From NCBI GenBank assembly GCA_963971225.1, contig OZ020268.1, forward strand, positions 58,899,900 to 58,963,899: a stretch of 64,000 bases of DNA. The letters are read 5' to 3'. Both the position numbers and the translations under genes were made by a program. Positions 35,643 through 46,339 of this stretch are shown here, in pieces. Source of the DNA: Melieria omissa (taxonomy: Eukaryota > Arthropoda > Insecta > Diptera > Ulidiidae). Within the stretch, counting starts at the first letter, position 1; every line of letters starts with the position of its first letter. A model generated the notes under the pieces. That model did no database searches. It saw only the letters and a program-made list of their open reading frames with translations, and was not told the origin of the DNA.

Positions 35643-35935
35643 CATAGTATAATAATAAAGTAGTCTAATCAAAACTCTCCCGCTCAAAGAAAACAAACTT
35701 TTTTGAAATTCAATTCAATTTTGATGTCTGAAATTTGTCAGTTCAAAAAATGATCAACCACAGACGCAACTTCATTCAAATAAAATCGTACTAAAAGCAA
35801 AAGGAAAATGCTTAGGTATATTTTAATACAACTTTGTTTACTCTGCTGATGACTGTTTTGACAATATTTGTCAATCGAAATAGAGGTACTATAGGGGTAC
35901 TGTCTTTGAATAGACTAATTTATTATTATACTATG
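35643..35935. mobile_element. 293-bp MITE with CATAGTATAATAATAAA ends
   Basis: The left end CATAGTATAATAATAAAGTA and the right end (minus strand CATAGTATAATAATAAATTA) are inverted repeats extending through TAGTCTA. The inside matches the fragment at 1748-1980. No coding capacity. It sits about 240 bp upstream of exchanger B. Confidence 0.85.
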
Positions 35936-36173
35936 TAAAAAAATATAAAAATAAAAAAAATATATAAAACAAAAATATAATCGTTTGGGCTTTCCGAAAT
36001 TTCAAAATAAACGACTGCGTGCTCGCGAATCGATTCCAGCAAAATCCGTCTCCAAGTTTGGCCGGACAACCAAATTATCAGAACAACAAATAAGTCAAAG
36101 CAAATCCAGATGTCGAACACATCGATTGGCAATTTGGTGCTAGGTAGGTTGTGTCCCACAGTGCAGCTCGCAT

Positions 36174-37826
36174 ATGGCTGAATTTGCAATTTCCCTGCAT
36201 GCCACAGAACCTCACGACGACGACTGCACAGAACATGTGATCAAATCATTTCCATCGTGGCTGTCAGATCTGCGTCACGACTACTTGACCTTCGCAATAG
36301 TCTTCAGCCTGTACCTGCTCATGGCCGTAGCGGTGCTTTGCGACGACTACTTCCTACCAGCCGTGGAAATGCTGGGCCACCGTGGGTGAACTTCACCTCA
36401 GCTTGCTCGAGCCTTCCGGTGAACCAGTCTCGTTTTCTCTTGCAGAATTAAACTTAATACCAGGCCAGGTTTACTCTACTCTCGTAGCGGTGGTCACATC
36501 GTTGCCGGAGCTCTTGGTGCACTTGACGAGTACCTTTGTCGCGCAGGGCGACATGGGCATCGGCACCATACTCGGCTCGACCGTCTTCAACATCTTCGCG
36601 ATTGTCGGCATATGCGCAGTAGTGGAGCGCAAGGTGGGTGTGCAGTGGTGGCGGCGTCCGCGACCCGTTTTAACCGTTTCGATATTAGAATTTTACAGTG
36701 CATTGGTGGGACGTAAGCAGGGAACTACTCATGTACAGCATCAGTCTCGGGGCGCTCATCAGCGTGGTGTACGACGAACGGGTTTATTGGAACGAAGCGG
36801 TCACCCTCGTATGTTTGTTCTTCGGCTATCTCGTTGTCCTGAAGCTGGACAGCAGAACAGTGAAGCACTTGCAATGTAGGCCGCGCACTGGCCGCCTGCG
36901 GGCGCATTCGAGTAGTCGTTGGTACACGAGTGACGTTCGCTCTTCTTGCAGCCAAGGACTACGAGATCGAGCCCGACGATGGCAGGTGTTGCAACTGCTT
37001 TGAACCGCTCATCATTGTGCCCATGTTCAATAAGCGTTCCACCATCAACCTGGACCACCACTTCGACAGTGCGTTCGACTTCTGGCACTGGCCCGAGGGC
37101 AAGTGCCATCGGATATTTTGGATTTTGGCATGGCCCTGGAACCTGGTATTCCTCCTGACCGTGCCCGACTGCAAGCGCGAGTTCGCGAGAAATTGTTTCG
37201 TACTCACGATAGTACTGAGCACAATATGGATGGCGGTACTGGCGTATCTGCTCACTTGGGCGGCAGCCGTTATCGGTGAGCGTACAAACGAGGAACAGGT
37301 GGATCCGCAGTTTCTCATTTTCTACTTTTAGCATACAACTTCCTCGTACCGGAGTCTGTGCTCGGTCTGACGTATTTGGCAATCGGCACTAGCATACCGG
37401 AGGCGATCAGTTGCATTCTGCTCGCTAGAAAAGGTACCGACAAACTTTGCCTCTGAACACCGCTAAACGCTCTGAACACCGCTGCTTGCAGGTCTGATCT
37501 CTACAGCCGTTTGCAATGCGGTCAGCTCGAATACGGTAGACGTGCTGCTGTGTCTGGGACTGCCGTGGCTGCTCAAGACTAGTTTGAGGCCAGTTCATGG
37601 GACCGAACACTACACAGGCATCAGATCGAGCGGTCTGCCCCTCATATCGATTACCTTGATTGTGCTCGTTGTTATTCTATATGTGAGCCTGGTATTTGCG
37701 CACTTTAGGGTCAACCTCAAAATAGCGTCTGTCTGTCTATTCACCTACTTTGCATATATGACATTCTGCTGTGCGCTAGAAATGAACGTCTTCTTTTATC
37801 TTAATCCCGCACACTGTCCGTTTTAG
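36174..37826 (+). CDS. Divergent NCKX-family exchanger B
   Basis: Exons: 36174-36381, 36446-36633, about 36689-36875, 36952-37275, 37332-37433 and 37492-37826, about 450 residues. The exon 3 start is ambiguous: acceptor at 36688 keeps phase 0; acceptor at 36698 needs a weaker donor at 36638. The start at 36174 gives MAEFAISLHATEPHDDDCTE with no signal peptide; an upstream exon joining at the acceptor at 36145 cannot be excluded. TM segments are present (YLTFAIVFSLYLLMAVAVLC and others). Alpha-1 is altered: VYSTLVAVVTSLPELLVHL in place of [14 protein letters not shown], with the key Glu kept, then GTILGSTVFNI. Alpha-2 reads AIGTSIPEAISCILLARKG, then AVSSNTVDVLLCLGLPW: GSN has become SSN and FD has become VD. 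The cytoplasmic loop is short. It is a paralogue of A and C with probably changed transport. Poly(A) signal at 37914. Confidence 0.9.
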
Positions 37827-37913
37827 TAGTCTGACACATTCGCATCAATGCGATGTAGTTGGAAATAAGATTCGTTTATGTGTTTCTAATTTCGTTTGTA
37901 ATGTCTTGTATTC

Positions 37914-37919
37914 AATAAA
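37914..37919 (+). terminator. Poly(A) signal AATAAA of exchanger B
   Basis: AATAAA in TTCAATAAAGG, about 90 bp past the stop codon, well placed for cleavage shortly after. Confidence 0.65.
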
Positions 37920-38129
37920 GGAAAGGGTAATGGATAATGAATCTACGTCTGACGGCACAGAAAACAACATTGGGCTAAAGGAGACTCTGCGTTGTTATAG
38001 AATAATTTAACAACAAGTTTGCTGTTCTATGGATAATTGAGACTTGTGAGACTGTCGAAAGTGATACAGAACTGTTTCTGAAACTTGAAAGTTACATAGA
38101 TGAAACCTCAAAATATGTCTCAGGTGTTT

Positions 38130-38330
38130 GGTGTATGTCGATCTCAATAGTCCAGCGGGTATCGTGCCGGCTTCTCATACCAGAGGCCCTAGGTTCGATT
38201 CCTAGCTCGGACTGATGAAACACTCATCTACTTCTATTGCTATCCACATGAAGCGGATGAGAATAACAGGAACCAAGTGCGCTATTGGCAGGCAATGGCA
38301 ACACCTCCAAGATTGAAAAAATTTTGTCAA
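38130..38330 (+). mobile_element. tRNA-derived SINE or tRNA pseudogene
   Basis: An A-box-like TAGTCCAGCGGG (38148-38159) and a perfect B box GGTTCGATTCC (38192-38202) are correctly ordered and spaced. The T-arm stem CTAGG/CCTAG pairs perfectly. The 3' acceptor strand CTCGGAC finds no partner upstream, so it is not a working tRNA gene. The sequence continues into an unrelated body, as in SINEs. Confidence 0.55.
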
Positions 38331-38624
38331 AAATATTCGCAAGATTTTGTGTGAAAAATTGCAAGACTTTCAAAGGGGATGTCGTAATGTTGCGTTGTGT
38401 ATGTAAATACTGACAGAACTGTCAGCTAATGAATTCTTATAAACGAATCCATGATACAAAAATATACAGGTAGTTTCAATGCGACAGATAAAAATAAAAT
38501 TGACAATTGGAAAAAAATATTTGTTTACAAATTTTGTACTACTATTTTAATTTTTGCTACAGAGCTGGAATTCCACATAATCAGTTTATGTAGTATATCA
38601 TTCAGTTTCTTGTTTTTGCACTCT

Positions 38625-38930
38625 TAATAATAATAATTGACTGGCACGACAGCCCGCTTACGCGAGACTAAGGCCTAGCTTCCCGCAACCACCCGTGTTG
38701 TGAAGGGACCTACAGTTTTACGCCGGTTCCGAACGGCAGGTTGGGAGCTTTTTCATAGGCAATTTTTACTCTCAGAGGTTTGCCATTTCCAGCTGAGAGG
38801 ACAGCCACCGAAAGAGAAAACGAGTTTCCCGTTATTTTTTTAGGTGTTACTACATGCAGTATTCGATCTTGCGTCGCTCTGCATGCGACTCGCTGGACCG
38901 CGCACTAACCAACTGAGCCACAGCGGCTGC
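38625..38930 (-). mobile_element. tRNA-derived SINE, minus strand
   Basis: On the minus strand the head has A box TGGCTCAGTTGG (38909-38920) and B-box-like AGATCGAATAC (38859-38869). A tRNA-unrelated body follows with the motif AACTGTAGGTCCCTTC, and the tail is an ATT repeat at 38,625-38,637. Near-identical flanks TGCACTCTTAA (left) and TGCACCCTTAA (right) look like the target duplication. Non-coding; expected to move using a LINE partner (family knowledge). Confidence 0.85.
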
Positions 38931-39010
38931 ACCCTTAAAATTTTATTTTTATTTGTCAAAAAAGCAAATGACTTTTAATTTTGCTCGATTGAATCCATGA
39001 TACAATTATA

Positions 39011-40180
39011 AAGGTAGTGTATTCCCCATAGGCGTTCTCGCAAAAGCTGTCAACTCGATGCCTTATTGAATTTGAAATGAAAAATAATGTTGCTTCTTTT
39101 TCGTTTGCTTACGTGCACATGTATTGATAGGCACACGAAAAAAGATTTTATGTTTCGATTAAATCATTCGAAAAATGCCGAAATCAAGCTGCACGCTGCG
39201 CCAGAAATCGTGGGCGAATAGTAATATATGTGTTATTTTTTTAATAAAAATATGTCCATCTAAAGGTCCATAACTTATCTTGTTTTATCACTTACAGGGT
39301 ACGAATTTGTCCCCTATTTGTACAATTTTCCCCATCATTATAAGCAACATTCTGTATAAGGCATTGTCATTCTGCCTTTCTCTCGGAATACACTACCTTA
39401 AAGGTAGTGTATTCCCCATAGGCGTTCTCGCAAAAGCTGTCAACTCGATGCCTTATTGAATTTGAAATGAAAAATAATGTTGCTTCTTTTTCGTTTGCTT
39501 ACGTGCACATGTATTGATAGGCACACGAAAAAAGATTTTATGTTTCGATTAAATCATTCGAAAAATGCCGAAATCAAGCTGCACGCTGCGCCAGAAATCG
39601 TGGGCGAATAGTAATATATGTGTTATTTTTTTAATAAAAATATGTCCATCTAAAGGTCCATAACTTATCTTGTTTTATCACTTACAGGGTACGAATTTGT
39701 CCCCTATTTGTACAATTTTCCCCATCATTATAAGCAACATTCTGTATAAGGCATTGTCATTCTGCCTTTCTCTCGGAATACACTACCTTAAAGGTAGTGT
39801 ATTCCCCATAGGCGTTCTCGCAAAAGCTGTCAACTCGATGCCTTATTGAATTTGAAATGAAAAATAATGTTGCTTCTTTTTCGTTTGCTTACGTGCACAT
39901 GTATTGATAGGCACACGAAAAAAGATTTTATGTTTCGATTAAATCATTCGAAAAATGCCGAAATCAAGCTGCACGCTGCGCCAGAAATCGTGGGCGAATA
40001 GTAATATATGTGTTATTTTTTTAATAAAAATATGTCCATCTAAAGGTCCATAACTTATCTTGTTTTATCACTTACAGGGTACGAATTTGTCCCCTATTTG
40101 TACAATTTTCCCCATCATTATAAGCAACATTCTGTATAAGGCATTGTCATTCTGCCTTTCTCTCGGAATACACTACCTTT
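39011..40180. repeat. Three head-to-tail copies of a 390-bp MITE
   Basis: Units 39011-39400, 39401-39790 and 39791-40180 appear identical as read. Each unit has its own inverted ends, AAGGTAGTGTATTCC at the start and GGAATACACTACCTT at the end, and neighbouring units are separated by a single A. The outer flanks are TATA on both sides. No coding frame is present. Identity of the units suggests very recent tandem expansion, or an assembly artefact. Confidence 0.93.
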
Positions 40181-40240
40181 ATAATTGTATCATGGATTGA
40201 ATCTACCTGTATATTTTTGTATCATGAACGAATCGAAACC

Positions 40241-41370
40241 ATCTGTCAACAAACAAGTACCTCTCATAGTAGTCTTCTTATTATTCGGAGGTGAAATAAA
40301 AAATAATCATTCACTCCTTTCGGCTTCTGTCAAATGGGATGTCCAAGCTGTCACTGCAGCAGTGCGCTGTCGCCTTGAACGTTGTCGTGCCAGTTGATTG
40401 ATGTGCCAGCCAATATAGTTCACCATTTCCGATTATTTTTACTTCACGAAACCGCATGTACACTATTTAAATTTTAATCGCTCATAAGCTGCAAAGGTAA
40501 GTAAACAATTAACAAAAAATGAAGTGCTGATAAGTTGTCTGCTTTCGCCAGGTAATCAGTTAAGTCAAGCGTTCAAGTCAGCTTACAAATGCCCACCAAT
40601 AGTGCCATTAGTTGTTTTTGTTGTTTTCATTGGTCTAGATTGCCGTCGTAAGTTTTTGGAAAATGTGATAAAGTTCATAAATTGTTAATAAGTTGGACGT
40701 ATTTTTAGCTTTTAAGACAGCCCTCGAATTGGTTGTTATCATTTTAATTTATTTTTCATTAACCATTGTTGATTTGTGTGCATGTGTGTGATCAACTGCT
40801 AAGCTTGCTCAAGTGTGCTGTTGCTGATGTCATAGCATTGACGTCACGCCCGGTGATGGTGGATTCAAAATTCGAATAGAAAAAGTCCTCAAACGAGCAA
40901 GTCATTGTATGTATATGGTAAGACCCTGTACGAAATATTGGCGCATTCCAATCTTGGGCTTAAAGTAGAGATGAAATGATTAAAGACTTAACACCTAGAA
41001 GCTGCCATAATTAACTTTGTTTTCATGTCAACTAGTATAAGAAAAAAATGAAAATAGAAGGCTTTACTTAAGCTGTGAAAAATATTGGGATGAAAAATAC
41101 AATAGGGGTATTCTCGCAGTCTTGCAAAACCCTTGCAAGGTGCACGAAATGCAAAAATTGCAATCCGCGCAATGATACAAAAACAAAATACAAGGGAAAA
41201 ACGTTTTGCAATTCGTGCAAAAAATTCAAAATTAATTTTATTTTGTGTGCGCAAACGTAAATTCTTCACACAATTTTTGTTTGTTTTACTTTTATACAAA
41301 CATTTTGAATTTTTCAGTTATAAACGAAAATTGGTTTGAATTATTACCATCTTCCAGAAGAATATAAGTA
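40241..41370. other. Intergenic stretch, no gene recognised
   Basis: About 1.1 kb with mixed composition and short open frames without family motifs. Nothing further is supportable. Confidence 0.4.
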
Positions 41371-43071
41371 CAGTCCCTGTTCATCGAATTATGACCGATG
41401 AAAAAATTTCGAAATTTATGCTTCCATCATCGATAAAACAAAAACTAATCAAGTAAAAATAACAAATGAGGTATCAATTTATTCGTTGGAAAGTTTTGTA
41501 CCAAGATATGTAAATTTTAGTTTGTAATTTCTAATATTTTATCTGTCCACCCTTAGCTTTTAGAGCTACCTCTATTCGTTGAGGCATGCTATCAATGCAA
41601 TTGGACATCATTGTTCTCAATTGGATATTACTTTGCCAAATATCTGTAATATTTTCTTTAGGAATCGCTACCGTGGGGTTTCCCCGACTATACACTTTGG
41701 ATGTAAAGTATGCGAAGCACTTCTCTATCGGATTAAGATCGGGAGAATTGCCAGGCCACGCCAACACATCTAAATTTAATGTATTAATAGCGGCTATGCT
41801 TGCTCGCGCTGTATGGCAAGGAGCACCATCTTGCATGAAGATGTATTCCGCTCTGGGCTACTGCAGGGTATCGATATACGGCGCTAAAACACCTTGAAGT
41901 ACGTTTATATATTGGGCAGAGCGCATTGTTCCTTTAACGAAATGTATTGGACCAGGACCTTCCGATGTAATGCAGCTTCAAACCATAACTGCTGGCGGAT
42001 GTTTAATGCAGGGAACGATGCATTCGTCCGAATATCGTTCCCCCTGCCTCCTTCGCACAAATTTCTTTTCTTCAGTAACCGCTTCCAAGCGATATTCAGC
42101 GCTAAAGATAACCTCAAAATGACACGAATTTCGCAAAAAAGTGGTTAATCGGAATTATTATTAAAAATCGTAGGACACAGCAAATTTAATGGATTTACCT
42201 TGGTCCAGTAGTTTTGTCTGAATGCCTTATGCAACTGTGCCCAATATAACCGCCGCTGACGCATTACTTTGGTTAAATTTGGCTATTTCGCTGGACGCCT
42301 GCATATCAACCCATTTTCGTATAAGCGACGACGCACCGTCATCAGCGACACTGTGACACCATAACCCTTTAGGTCTTCTAAAATGGCCCTACATGGAGTA
42401 TTTCGGTTCTCCAAAGCTTTTTGCACGATTCTACGGTCGGTTCTTGGTGTAGTTTTGCGAATACCGCGAAATTTTTCCTATTAGTTTTACAAGCTGAAGG
42501 CAAGTCGTCAGTATTTCGGCTCTTTCTTGCAAGATTGACCACGGATGCGTTTGAAGGTTGCAGTTTTTTGGCTATTTGAGAGTAGCTGCACTTGCCCTCC
42601 TTCACCAAAGCCACAATTTGAAGCTTTTTTTCCACTGTTAGGTCACGTTTTCTACCCATTTTGTTTAACAAGCCTTCAATAGATCCAACACGGATTTTAC
42701 ATAGTACTAAACAAACATTATGATGATATATTTTACCTACTTACTTCTTAGTCTTTAATACGTAATTTCATAAATGAGTTGTGATTGTTATTTCTTTTTT
42801 TCTGTCACAATTTCCCTTTAAAACAAAGTTATGATGGCACCAACAATTGGAAATTTTGACGGTTTTTCCTAGTTGCCACGAGTTTACCGGCATCGACAGA
42901 GTTTTCATATACCATAATGAGTTTCTTTTAGCATGATTTTAAAGAAAATTTTCCAATGAATAATTTGATACCTCATTTGTTATCTTTACTTGATTAGTTT
43001 TTGTTTTATCGATAATGGAAGTAGAAATTTCGAAATTTTGTCATCGGTCATAATTCGATGAACAGGGACTG
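41371..43071 (-). mobile_element. Tc1-like transposon with ~130-bp inverted repeats
   Basis: TA lies at both edges (41369-41370 and 43072-43073). The ends begin CAGTCCCTGTTCATCGAATT and the inverted similarity runs about 130 bp inward, including AAACAAAAACTAATCAAGTA. The body carries a minus-strand transposase of Tc1 type with several frameshifts. Confidence 0.93.
41531..42671 (-). pseudogene. Broken Tc1 (DD34E) transposase
   Basis: On the minus strand the frame starts at 42671 (MLNKMGRKRDLTVEKKLQIV, helix-turn-helix), runs about 97 codons, then shifts frame. The middle contains EVIFSAEYRLE, where the usual first catalytic Asp of FSDE reads Ala. The last part (41836-41531) has MQDGAPCHTARAS with the second Asp and SPDLNPIEKCF with the Glu; I count 34 residues between them, i.e. 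DD34E. Frameshifts and the lost Asp make it inactive. Confidence 0.85.
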
Positions 43072-43073
43072 TA

Positions 43074-43428
43074 CAGCATTTTCAATAACAAAATTCAAAA
43101 TGTTTTTGTTTTCACTGGTCCGCCACGTTGTTTGCAATAATTTTATTTTTGTGCGCTCTCGCAGTATTGCAAGTTAGGGTCTTGCAAGTTTGCATTTTCA
43201 CAAATTTTGCAACGCTGATATGTTAATCGTACATACAAATAGAGTCTGTATCTTGGCTTATTTGAACATATGGAATGGATGGAATGTCCTTGGCATGGGA
43301 GACGGTGCTGAGAAATACATATAACTAAAGCAGAAAGAGTGTAGTATGAGTAAAGGATTCACTGTACAATGGACATAAGGGACTGAGTGCTATGGAAGAC
43401 TTGTACCCACACATCATCACAAATAATA
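43074..43428. other. Short intergenic gap between two transposons
   Basis: About 350 bp of AT-rich DNA between the Tc1 element and the mariner element. Nothing recognised. Confidence 0.4.
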
Positions 43429-44633
43429 TCAGGGCAGTCCATAAGTTCGTGCGTTTTTCTTAGGTGGTTTTAAAATAAATAAAAACGAAGTTTTCAGTAT
43501 TTTTTAATCAATAATATATTTTCCTGCATTATTTACAATGTCTTCCGAACCTTTAGGCAAATTTTTAATTCCCTGCTCAAAAAATGTTTTGTCCTAGGAG
43601 CCAAAATACGCTTCGATATCCGTTTTTATAGCTCCTTTTGGAGTGTAGTTCTTATTACTCATATGGGACTGAAGTCCGAGGAAAAAGTGATAATCGCAAG
43701 GTGTAATGTCCGGAGAGTATGGTGAATACGGCATAAGCTCCCATCCGAGCTCATTCAGCTTGCCTAAGGTCTGTCTTGCGTTATGCGGTCTTTCGTTGTC
43801 ATAGTGAAACAAAACTTTGCGTCTCTTGGCTAAAGACGGTCGATTTTTTCCAAGTGCTTCATTCAGTTTGGATAGTTGATGGCAATAATAATCAGCTGTG
43901 ATCGTCTGGTTTGGTTCCAGCAGATCAAAATAAACGATACCGGTCATATCCCACCAAATAAACAGTAGAATCTTCTTGAGGTGAAGGCCATCTCTGGGGG
44001 TTGGTTCTGGTGTTTCACCTTATCTAACCACTGACGTTTGCGAACAAGATTGTTGTAAAGGACCCATTTTTCGTCCCCAGTTGCAATACGTTTCAAAAAA
44101 CTCTAATTTTTAAGTCGCTGCAGCAGCTAAGAACACACATTCACTCTCTGCTGTATTCACACTCTTTGTGACGGGAAGTTTATGTGGAACCCATTTTCCA
44201 AGCTTTGGAACCTAGCCCAATTGAACTAGGTGCATATAAACTGTTCCATGTGATGAATTTAACCTTCCAGCCATCATATCGACTCAACGTCAAAATCACC
44301 ACTTCGGAATTTGGAAAACCACTTCTTCCTTCGTCCTTACACTCACGACATTCTCCCAATGAGCTGCGTTTATTTCTGCAGCAGCAGTTGTTGCATTTTT
44401 TCCACTTTTATAAAAAAATACAAAATATGGCTTTTATACTCGTTCGAAGATTCCAATTTATTTTTTAACAAAGTGTGCTTCTTTCCGCGATTAAAATCAC
44501 TTGATGAATGCACAATACACCAGAGAAAATTAAAAAAATTTCCGTTATCTCCCACGAATAATTTTTTGTATGCAAAAAGCGCCTATTCTAAAACTATTGA
44601 AAACAAAGCGCACGAACTTATGGACTGACCTGA
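43429..44633 (-). mobile_element. Mariner (DD34D) element, internally decayed
   Basis: TA flanks (43427-43428, 44634-44635) and inverted ends TCAGGKCAGTCCATAAGTTC mark a 1.2-kb element. The minus-strand ORF at 43947-43594 keeps the C-terminal half of a mariner transposase. Confidence 0.9.
43594..43947 (-). pseudogene. Mariner transposase C-terminal fragment (DD34D)
   Basis: 117 codons. Landmarks: VLFHYDNERPHNARQT (second catalytic Asp) and YSPDITPCDYHFF (third Asp), with 34 residues between them by my count. The family motif here is usually DNARPH and SPDLAPSDYHLF, so both are recognisable though varied. The N-terminal half (43,950-44,600) is too decayed to read. Inactive. Confidence 0.85.
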
Positions 44634-44635
44634 TA

Positions 44636-46150
44636 GTTTCAAAACTATGAACATAAGATGAGAAACTATGAATATAAGACTGCAGTATGGGATCAAAATA
44701 ATTTGGATTAAGGCATATTTGTAAATTTGCTAGTAAAGTTACTATTCTGATTTCACTAAGTAGTCGAGCCCAATCTCGCTCTACTCGACTCCATATGGTC
44801 CTGTTTCCTGCTTTCCATAGAAGAGAGTGTAAAATTTCGACACCGACAAGTGCCCAATTTTCTTAGTGGGTCGCAATATCGCCAATCGACCTTAACGTCT
44901 ACCAAGTGTCAATTGGCGTTATCTGATTTAATTTCACCGAAAACAAAGTCATTTCTCTGCCATTGATTAGCTGATTTATTTAATAAATTTTAAACAATTG
45001 TGCCCATCGATTTTGCATGACATCCAAACTGAAAGGATTTTTGGAAATGTCTTATATTTCATTTATTCATTACATTATTTTTGGAAAATGCTCGATAAGT
45101 CGACAATCGTTGTGTCAAAGTGTGGCGCGTTGAAAATTTGTATTTTTTTCTACTTGTGTTTCTAAAGTTGTTAAAAAAAACACTGTGCTAGTCGAAAATA
45201 GTAACAAGTGGGGCACCTACTGAGCGACTTTTCTATAGGTATACTGAGTTTAGATCCCCTAGGCGTTTGGCTGGATTGACTCTAGCTTAAGAGAAATCCG
45301 ACTTTGAATTTTGCTCATTTCAGCCAAGTTCGTCGCTTAAGTCTTCGAAAGTTTACATGCTAATTGGTCCCAATGCATTCTGAATATCGACTTACTGTCT
45401 TCGGCATGTTTGTAGATATTTTAATGACCAACAAATTTGCTTAAGACACCAATATAAAAAAATACATTCAAATTGTGTTTTCGACAAAAATAAACTTTAG
45501 AATAAATTTCAAGCACAGCGTAATTAATAGCTATCACAAGCATCTCATTAGGGAAATCAAACTATGGTCGATAAGGCAGTGCCAGCTTGGGACTCACCTG
45601 CGGGTGGCGTCAATTTATGGACGTCAGTGGATCAAATGTGCTCAAAAATATTTATGGACTCAGAGTTTGCACAGTTTGTAGCTTAGCTGAAATTGAAAAT
45701 ATTGCTTGTGTTACTGGTTTTTTTTATGCAAACATTGGTAAAAACTTTTATGTTGAGAAAAGTATGTTTCTGAGATTAATTTCTGCAGTGCTTAAGTTTA
45801 AATTATTTAAATATTAAGTTAGTCACTAACTTTTTCTTGGCGGTGTGTCCAAATTCTTGGTGATTTGTTGTCATCGTTGTCGAAGTTAATGAAATAATAA
45901 CAAAAAATTGTCATATTAATAAACGCATTTAGCTAAAAGAGTTCTCTACAAAAAAGTTGTTTTTGTTGTACAGCACTAACTAACCCACATAGGTAGAAAC
46001 GACCCCAGCTATCTACTGTCTACCTACGCCCATGCACGCTTGCCTAGCGCATCCCAAGGAATTTTCCACGTTTCAAAATCGCTCGCCTTATCTCCAAAAA
46101 TTTAGTTTGTATAATTTGTCCCAAAATTAGAGAAGGAACATTTTTCGGTT
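44636..46150. other. Intergenic stretch upstream of exchanger C
   Basis: 1.5 kb, AT-rich, without a recognised gene. The last 100 bp lead into the promoter of exchanger C. Confidence 0.4.
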
Positions 46151-46153
46151 CGC

Positions 46154-46192
46154 TATAAAAGGTTCGCTCAGCCCTCGAGACCATTTCAGTTC
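46154..46192 (+). promoter_or_regulatory. Core promoter of exchanger C: TATA box and initiator
   Basis: TATAAAA at 46154-46160 is followed by the insect-type initiator TCAGTT at 46186-46191, whose A (46188) is 34 bp from the first T of the TATA box, slightly longer than usual. This gives a 5' untranslated leader of about 150 nt to the ATG at 46340. Confidence 0.7.
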
Positions 46193-46339
46193 ACGTCTCA
46201 TCTAGCGCGCCTAATCAGCGCTTAGAAAACAAACACTCAACGCCAACGTCTAAGCGAAATTGCTGTAAATTGAAAAACTTTCCATGCACTGCGGTGTGCA
46301 CAGTGACCGAGTGTTTGCTAGTGTCTTTGTCTCCGAATA

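Larger units (their letters stand above)
38443..40240. mobile_element. Composite inverted-repeat element housing a SINE and a tandem MITE array
   Basis: The right edge (40,178-40,240) on the minus strand reads CATGATACAAAAATATACAG, then AATCCATGATACAATTAT. On the left the first motif is at 38,449-38,470 and the second at 38,990-39,010, split by about 510 bp that includes a SINE. The whole is therefore a palindromic element with insertions in its left arm and a tandem MITE array at its centre. Boundaries are approximate. Confidence 0.6.

Noticed and set aside
36111..36173. Alternative upstream ATG (MSNTSIGNLVLG) for exchanger B
   Set aside because: Its frame stops before the conserved region, and joining it would need an 18-bp intron.
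39011..40180. CRISPR-like array
   Set aside because: The repeats are 390 bp, directly adjacent and identical throughout, with transposon-type inverted ends and no spacers; the genome is eukaryotic.
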